From Channa striata (Eukaryota; Chordata; Actinopteri; Anabantiformes; Channidae): a stretch of DNA of 64,000 nt. The stretch covers positions 10,015,001 through 10,079,000 of the forward strand of contig CM065181.1 of assembly GCA_033026295.1 (NCBI GenBank). Direction: 5' to 3'. The position numbers were made by a program, and so were the translations under genes. This document shows positions 52,201 to 59,400 of this stretch, in pieces (the stretch's first letter is position 1; the number at the start of each line of letters is the position of its first letter). Below the pieces are notes generated by a model, which was not told the DNA's origin, did no database searches, and saw only the letters and a program-made list of their open reading frames with translations.

Positions 52201-55200
52201 GAAGTGGCATTGTGCCCTGTGGCTCTGTAACACTGTGTGTCTCTGTGTACATGTTCGATAAAATGTGACTCTGAGGAGGTAAGAAAACTTGGGAAACAAA
52301 AATGTTATATACTCTACCAAGAATTGTAGGAGGATGCAGGCACAGAACAATGAGCAGAGCAACAAGGATATTGTTGGGTTTTTTTTTATATTATTTATTA
52401 AACAAGATAGGAAAATTGTTGCCGACATTTAAGGTGCTCAGTGTTTGTGGTTCAGTGTCTGGACATGTGGAGGAACCAGGACTCAAACCACTGATTCTGT
52501 GGTCCGTGGACAACTGCTTAACAATCTGGGCCACAGCTCCTACCCCCAATTTTAAGCTCTATTTACTGCCAAAATGCAAAATCATATATTGCCAGACTTT
52601 TTACACTTAAAAAAATCTGCTAATCAAGGGACCACATGGATGATTTGTCTTGGCTTTGTCTGCTCTCCAAGTCTGTTTGAATACTAGGAAATGATTTAGT
52701 AAAACTGTCATCCTTCTCTTGCAGCATTAATGCAGTGGTTGTATAAATTCAAGTGTCCTCTCCATAGGGCTTTTGTGGACCGACTGAATGTGGACTGACA
52801 CGGGTCAATGAAAATGCCCTTGAAATCCCTGACAACATCTCCTAATAGGCCCTGCTGTCATTTTGACTGTGCAGTGTCACAGGGTGCGCCACAGATATAA
52901 TGATCAGTTTACTATTCACAGGCCGACCTTCAAATGGCTTAACAACGGCTGTGATTTCACTGCTATTTCACTACACACATAATTTGTTGTACCCGTCAAT
53001 CATGTGCGGGGTCTTTTCAGAATTAAAGCTTCACTGACTAAACACAAATTTGTTAAACTTACACTAGATCAGACAGGTAAATCAAAGAAATCAAATTCCA
53101 CCCATTAAATAGATTAAATAAATACAACATGCACAAAAAGATGCACATTTTGGCCTACTTGGATCTATGATCTTGAGTCAAAAGCTTTAATTTTGAAATA
53201 ATACTCACAATATCCACAAGATATTGATGCTGGTTGCTGATGCTGCACCATTTAAAAGCTGCACTGATATCAAGGTTATTAAAAGTCCAAAAGCTAACAC
53301 GCCAGGAGGTCCTCTCGATCTGGCAGCGAGTTCATCAAATTACACTTACATGTTTAAGGTAGCAAGAATGCCGTTCTTTCTGCCCTGTACATTTTTAAAG
53401 TTCATTAGACGAATCGCATAGTGAAAATGAATGATATCAATGCAATACAGAGAAAGGATGACTCATTGCAATGGCACACACAGCCTCCTGTAATCTTCGG
53501 TTTCTACAGCATTTGACCACAAATAGACTAAGTAATAGCTCCTGAAATATAAAGACATCATCACACACTGCTTCACTGCAGTTCATTGCAGTTAATTGCA
53601 ACATTACCAACTGATCAAAGAAGGGCTTTTATGAAATTAGTTTTATTTCACAACTCTGGCTATATTCTGAATACAAACTAGATTATTGGCCCGGTTTCCT
53701 TATCCACAGATAGGGTAAAATTTCCCATTACCATGGTTACGGAAATTCTACCTTATCTCGTTAGAAGTCGGCAGCCGACACTGGAGCACATCCAGTGAAA
53801 CTCTGATAGCATCAAAATAACCTGAAGTCCAGTGATAGCATGCCATAAGTTGAGAAAAGATGACATTCAAGAAAAAGCAACCAGCATGTAACAGATGAGT
53901 TTTGGAATGAAATTTCAGCAGCTGAGACTGAGAGTGAGCAAAACAGGGGAAAAAAAAAGCAGTACTTTAATGTGGTCGTGAGCTGACACTGGAAGCTTAC
54001 CTTGACATAAGCAGGCTGTTTTTCCAGAATGAGATCGGCGACCTTTTTGGAAACCTACAGTGAAAAGGAGAGAGATGGGAAATATAATGTTAAAAAAAAA
54101 GGAAAGACATTTTGATGTTCTACCTAAAATGTCATCCCACAAAAACAGTTTGAGCAATGTAATCTTGCTATGGAGGATGGAGCAAGAATAACAATCGGTG
54201 ACGCCTGCATTTCAAGTACAGTATAGGGAAAGCTTTTTGAGAGACAGTGTTCCTTTCTTGCTTTGTATTCATTTCATGTCATTCTCAATAGCGTCACTCT
54301 TGTTTTTGCACTGTTGGTTCCTATTATGTTTTTTAAAATTCTCTTCTCTCCTTTGGGCCTTTTACCAATTTCACTCACAGCTGAGGTGAAATGATAATTA
54401 TTTTAAAGAGTCTTTGCCCTGACAAAAAAAAAAACCTTAGTATTAAACATGGTCATGAGATCAGTGTGACCCTTCCCTTAGTGTTTCCTGGAGCTGCTTT
54501 TAGTGAAGAAAGAAAAACCTGAATAAGAGTCAATGGAAATTCAAACTGTAGCCTCACACGTTGAAGTGTCACACAAATAAGGTCATACCTAACTTGCACT
54601 CGCACAGGTCAAAACCGAGGCAGCTGACGCAAACCCCCAGTATGATTAAAGTTTCATAATAGCTGGATCCTACAATTACTCTAATGCAACTCAGTAATTA
54701 CATCTTTAAGAACCCCCCCTGCCTGTAAACAACTCAACAGTGTGTTTCTGTTAGAAAAGTGTAGTCTGAAAACCCAAGATGAATTACCCCCTAATGCAAT
54801 CATCAGGATTGTTTTTCTCCTTCTTTAGGACCACAGAAGCTATTTTCACAGGCTGAGAAATATTTGCAACAAATAAAACATTTTTAGGGTGTTAAATTTG
54901 TGGAATGCCCTTTTAAAAAAGAGAATATTACAGTGGTATATATTGCATGTTAATATACACACACTGGTCACTTTATTAGATACACCTGTACATTGTAATA
55001 CAATCCAATACAGCAGCTCTGCCATGAATTTTGATTTTACAAGGTTCTAATTTGTCAGTTTTTAAGTTGGAACTCTCACAAATGTGATAATTCTAAAATG
55101 TGTTTATGACTGAGGTCAAAGTGGTTAGTGGAGTTGTATTGGAGGGCATTATAAGAAGACAGGGTTCTAATTTTTTGACCGACCATGTTTAAAATGAATA

Positions 55201-56443
55201 GTGTGGCCAAAACATTAGAAGCACCTCCATCCAGTATTAGTCCTGTAGTACTGGATGGCAATATCCACAATCCGAAAATTATATCAAGTAAGGACAAGAT
55301 GATGTGTTGGCAAGATGCTGATGTCAAAACTAAACACTAAAGTTTTCAAGGAACAGGAGAGACTCTAAACACACTGAAAAGCCGACTGCGAGTCAATCAA
55401 ACCCTTCTACATAAGACATAAGGCCAAAGTCATAGTTCTCCCACCCTCAAATGGGAACTAACTGTGCAATATAATGATTAAAAACAAGTACAGGTCGGCT
55501 GAATATCTATAAGATAATGAAAACATTTTCGATACTGAACATTGAAAAAATTTGTGAAAATCATCTGACAATGCAGACTACACACTACAGCTCATATTAT
55601 TGCAATATTATCTATTGGGGAAAAATACTAACAAATGTAAGCTTTGCTAACAGGGATTGAACATTTTGGTGTATCATTAGTCAGGAGGTTGTACAGATTT
55701 CTGCAGTATAGCACAGTAGGTTTATAAAAAATGAGTAATGGTAAATACACATTATTTAGTTAGCTCTGGTAAGAGTATACTGAGATTTATGAGATCATTA
55801 TAGCAGAATTAAATTGTCCTAATTAGGGTTTGTGGCAGTGAAAAGTATCACACAGTCAAATGTTTATTAAGAAGTCCAAGAACCGAGACAGTTAACAAAG
55901 TGGGTTACCACTGGTAACCTGGCACAAAAACAACCTGTGGTCTAATGCACTGCTCTTTTGTAATGAGAGGTCTGTGCAAAAAACTAAAAATTAAAATTAC
56001 TACATAAAAAAAAAACTATTTGGAAAAATAAATTTTATGTTCAGTGACTTAATTGCATTGACATTCTAAATCTGACTAACATCTAAATGCAACTTGCCTC
56101 TCAAAATATCACTATACTGTACTTTAAGGCTCTGTGTGTGTGTGTGTGTGTGTGTACACATCTTATTTGATTTGTTGGAACAAATTTGGTTTCAATGCCC
56201 TTGTTGTGAGGATATTTTGCCTGGGCCACACAACTTCAAATGGCTTTTTGAGGGTCAAGCCTGTGTTTTAGGGTAAGGGTTAGAATTAGGTTTAGGTAAG
56301 GGTTAGGGGTTGGGGCTGGGCCGTAAGTTGTGATGCTTAGGGTAAGGGGCTAAGGATTTCATTATATCAATGAGTGTCCTCACAAATATAGAGAGACACG
56401 AGTAGGGGTTTGTGTGTGTCTTTTTCAAGCAACTTCCAAAATT

Positions 56444-56487
<44 letters not shown>

Positions 56488-59400
56488 CCCTTCCTTTGCA
56501 CAGCAGGACATTGTTCCATCCCGATTTAAACACAAGTCGGATTTGGCAACCAAGCAGGGTTTAGGGAAAGGTTGCGTAAGCATTAAATAAAATGCGCAGA
56601 GGGACAGAATTCATTATTGCTGCAGGAGGGATAGTCATCCTTAGCTTTCAAGTTTCATTAAAAATTGAGTATGTTCATTCCTGGTATTTGCATCACTGCA
56701 GCCCACATTTCATGCAACGAAAGTCGCTTTTAGGTAGATGGGAATTGTAATGCAAAATGTTGGGATTCTGCTATCATTAAGCTGTTCCAAAAATATTGGC
56801 ACTATGTAGGTGTTTATAGTCATCCCATCTTGTATGACTTCACAACTTAATCAAGTCAAAAAAATGTGTGCACGACTTTTTTAAAGTATATATTTTTTTA
56901 AGTAAGGATAAAATTTAATTCGCCTGGAAAGTCTTAATTAACTTGTTGCCACCAAGACCGGAGTCTCGATAAGTGGAAGATAATGGATGGATGGATGGAT
57001 GGATGGAGGTGTCGCAGTTCTGCTTGTTTAAATGCACACTTCTGTAAATTCACTAACAATGAATAAGACAATGAATAATTTTATAACAACAAGCCAAAAT
57101 TACACCATGACATCAACAATCCCAACAGCATCGTGTTAGGGAAACAGAATTGCTTTGCTGACTCACAGCAATGGAAGAACCTCTGGCACAACCCCATTCT
57201 GTCAAGGTGCACAGACGTGTGGACACATGCTAAAAGGATCAAACCGCCGGCAACACTGGCAATAGGTAGGACAACTTTATTGTTATATAACCTATGAACA
57301 ATAGAGATTGGAAAAACTCAATATTACACCCTTTTTGGGGAGGGAGCTTTAGGGTTTTTAATATTTTTCTTACTAATGCAAATGTGGTTTTTTTACCTGT
57401 ATTATTCCTATTATTTCATTTCTAAAACTGATTGATAGTGCACATGCATTTCATTTTATGTAATCACTATTCTATCATTTTAAAGACTTGCATTTTATTG
57501 TTTGACATACTGGTTTTATCTTTGATTTTATCACTCCCTCAAGGATTTCACAACATTGCAATCGTAACAATTAATTCTGCGCAAACCTTAAAATTCAAAA
57601 TGTAATAAGCCATCGTAATGTGTATTACTTATTTTTTAGCAATGATGATGCAAAAATCAGGCAATTTTAGACACATTCCCAAATTCCTGGAGGGACGGTT
57701 TTATTGTCTATTTCTCAACTCTTGTGGTTAAAGACCTGTTACTTGCACAACTGAACGATTAACGTTCAGATGACCTTGGAGGCAAGATAATGATTGTACA
57801 AAAGAATACAATACTACAAAATTATAAAAACTTCTCAAAACCTATCTCACAAAAGCATCGGGGACTTGAAATAGACAAAGTAGTAGAGAGTTTTGGCCAT
57901 AAAGGCTCAGGACTGCAGGTCTGCATTGATATGCCTGCTGAGAAACATAGCTGTGGATTTTCTGCCTGACAGCACACTGGACCAATTACCATGGCAATTC
58001 CCACGAGGTGCCTGCAGGCTCACAACCCGAGTGTGAGAGGAAGAGAGAGAGAGGGTACATTTGTGTACTTAGGCTTTGCTAACTTGGAGGTCTCACTATG
58101 CCACAGGCCACAAAGACTGGAGCATCCTCTCAGCTAAACAGACAGCTCTGTGAGCAACTGCCAGAAATGTCAAAAGAAGGAATGTGGGAGGGGAGAGGAG
58201 CATGTATGAAAAACAGGGGCAAGAGGCATGAGGGGGATAGATGCGGCAAGGGGAGAGCAGAGGGTAGGGTCGAGGTAAAGTAGAAGAGCTAAGGGAGCAA
58301 TGGAGACAAACAGGTGTGAGAAAATGCAGACGCTTGTCAGGAAGGAGGGTAAGTGGATGAAATATACAGGAGTGTGGGGACTGATGGAGCAGAGGGGAAG
58401 AAATCTGCTCTTTCTCCCACTTTTTCCTATAAATAGAATCTGTTGACATGCTGGAGCTCTCGTCTGAAACTACAAGAGCCTGCTAGTAGGGTTCAGACAC
58501 AGAGAACAAACTCTGGCTGTTGGGTACAGGTTAGAAACTGCCAGTAAATTGCTAATCAATACATAAAAATCCTGCTGGTAATGTCTGGCCTTATATACAC
58601 TAAACACAGCACTATTGACTGGGATGCAAGACAGGTATACAGGAATCGTTGAGATTGTTGTAATAAATTGCTATCAGATAATTGAGCAGGTGCAGGTGTT
58701 CAAAGTTTTTATGGAAGCTCATAACGAATGCCCACAGGGTAAAAGAGAATGTTTGGGTGTGAATGGTTTTCATTACATTTTCCAGAAATGCTACCAAATG
58801 CATCTTGATTTAAAGCAGCTTTGCCAACTAACTTTTCTGACGGTCAACAACCAACACTGTTCCTTCTTATTTTTATCCAACTTTTAAGAAAATGTATTTA
58901 GTATTAGTACAGTGAGACCTACTTGTATAATCATACAGGTATCCTGGTATACTGCTTAATAAATAGACTGTGTTTTGGCTGGTAAATACAACTTCATGAG
59001 CCACACAGAGGCCTAAAAGTTTTGTAGATGAACAACTTGTATCTCCCCATGCATCTTCTTGAGAGCCCAACCTCTTTAGAAATTCTGTCGTAACCCTTTC
59101 CATCCTGATGACCAAACTTTTCAAGTGAAGACCCAGTTTTCTCTTCTTTAAAGAAGGCAGGGCCTCCAAGAACCGAACTTGATTGTGTCCCCACTGACTG
59201 GAACACTCTAATTTGGCCTTCAAATTAATTAATTATTCCTAGTAGTTCACATATATTGGCCTGTGGCAAATAAGACTGGATCATTTTCTACAATAAATCA
59301 ATTATTATTACTTTAGTTCTACTTTATCTTATTTGTTGAATTTGGTTCCATTTATCTATTTTAATGAAAACCTTATCACATTTTAAGTAATATTTTTGCA

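Larger units (their letters stand above)
48210..54000 (-). other. vps50: vps50 intron between exons 4 and 3
   Basis: 5.8 kb. Holds a 19-nt A run at 49042-49060 and two SINE-like fragments (about 50622-50760 and 52440-52552). The 83-codon minus-strand frame at 49087-49338 is unrecognised. Nothing else seen. Confidence 0.85.
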
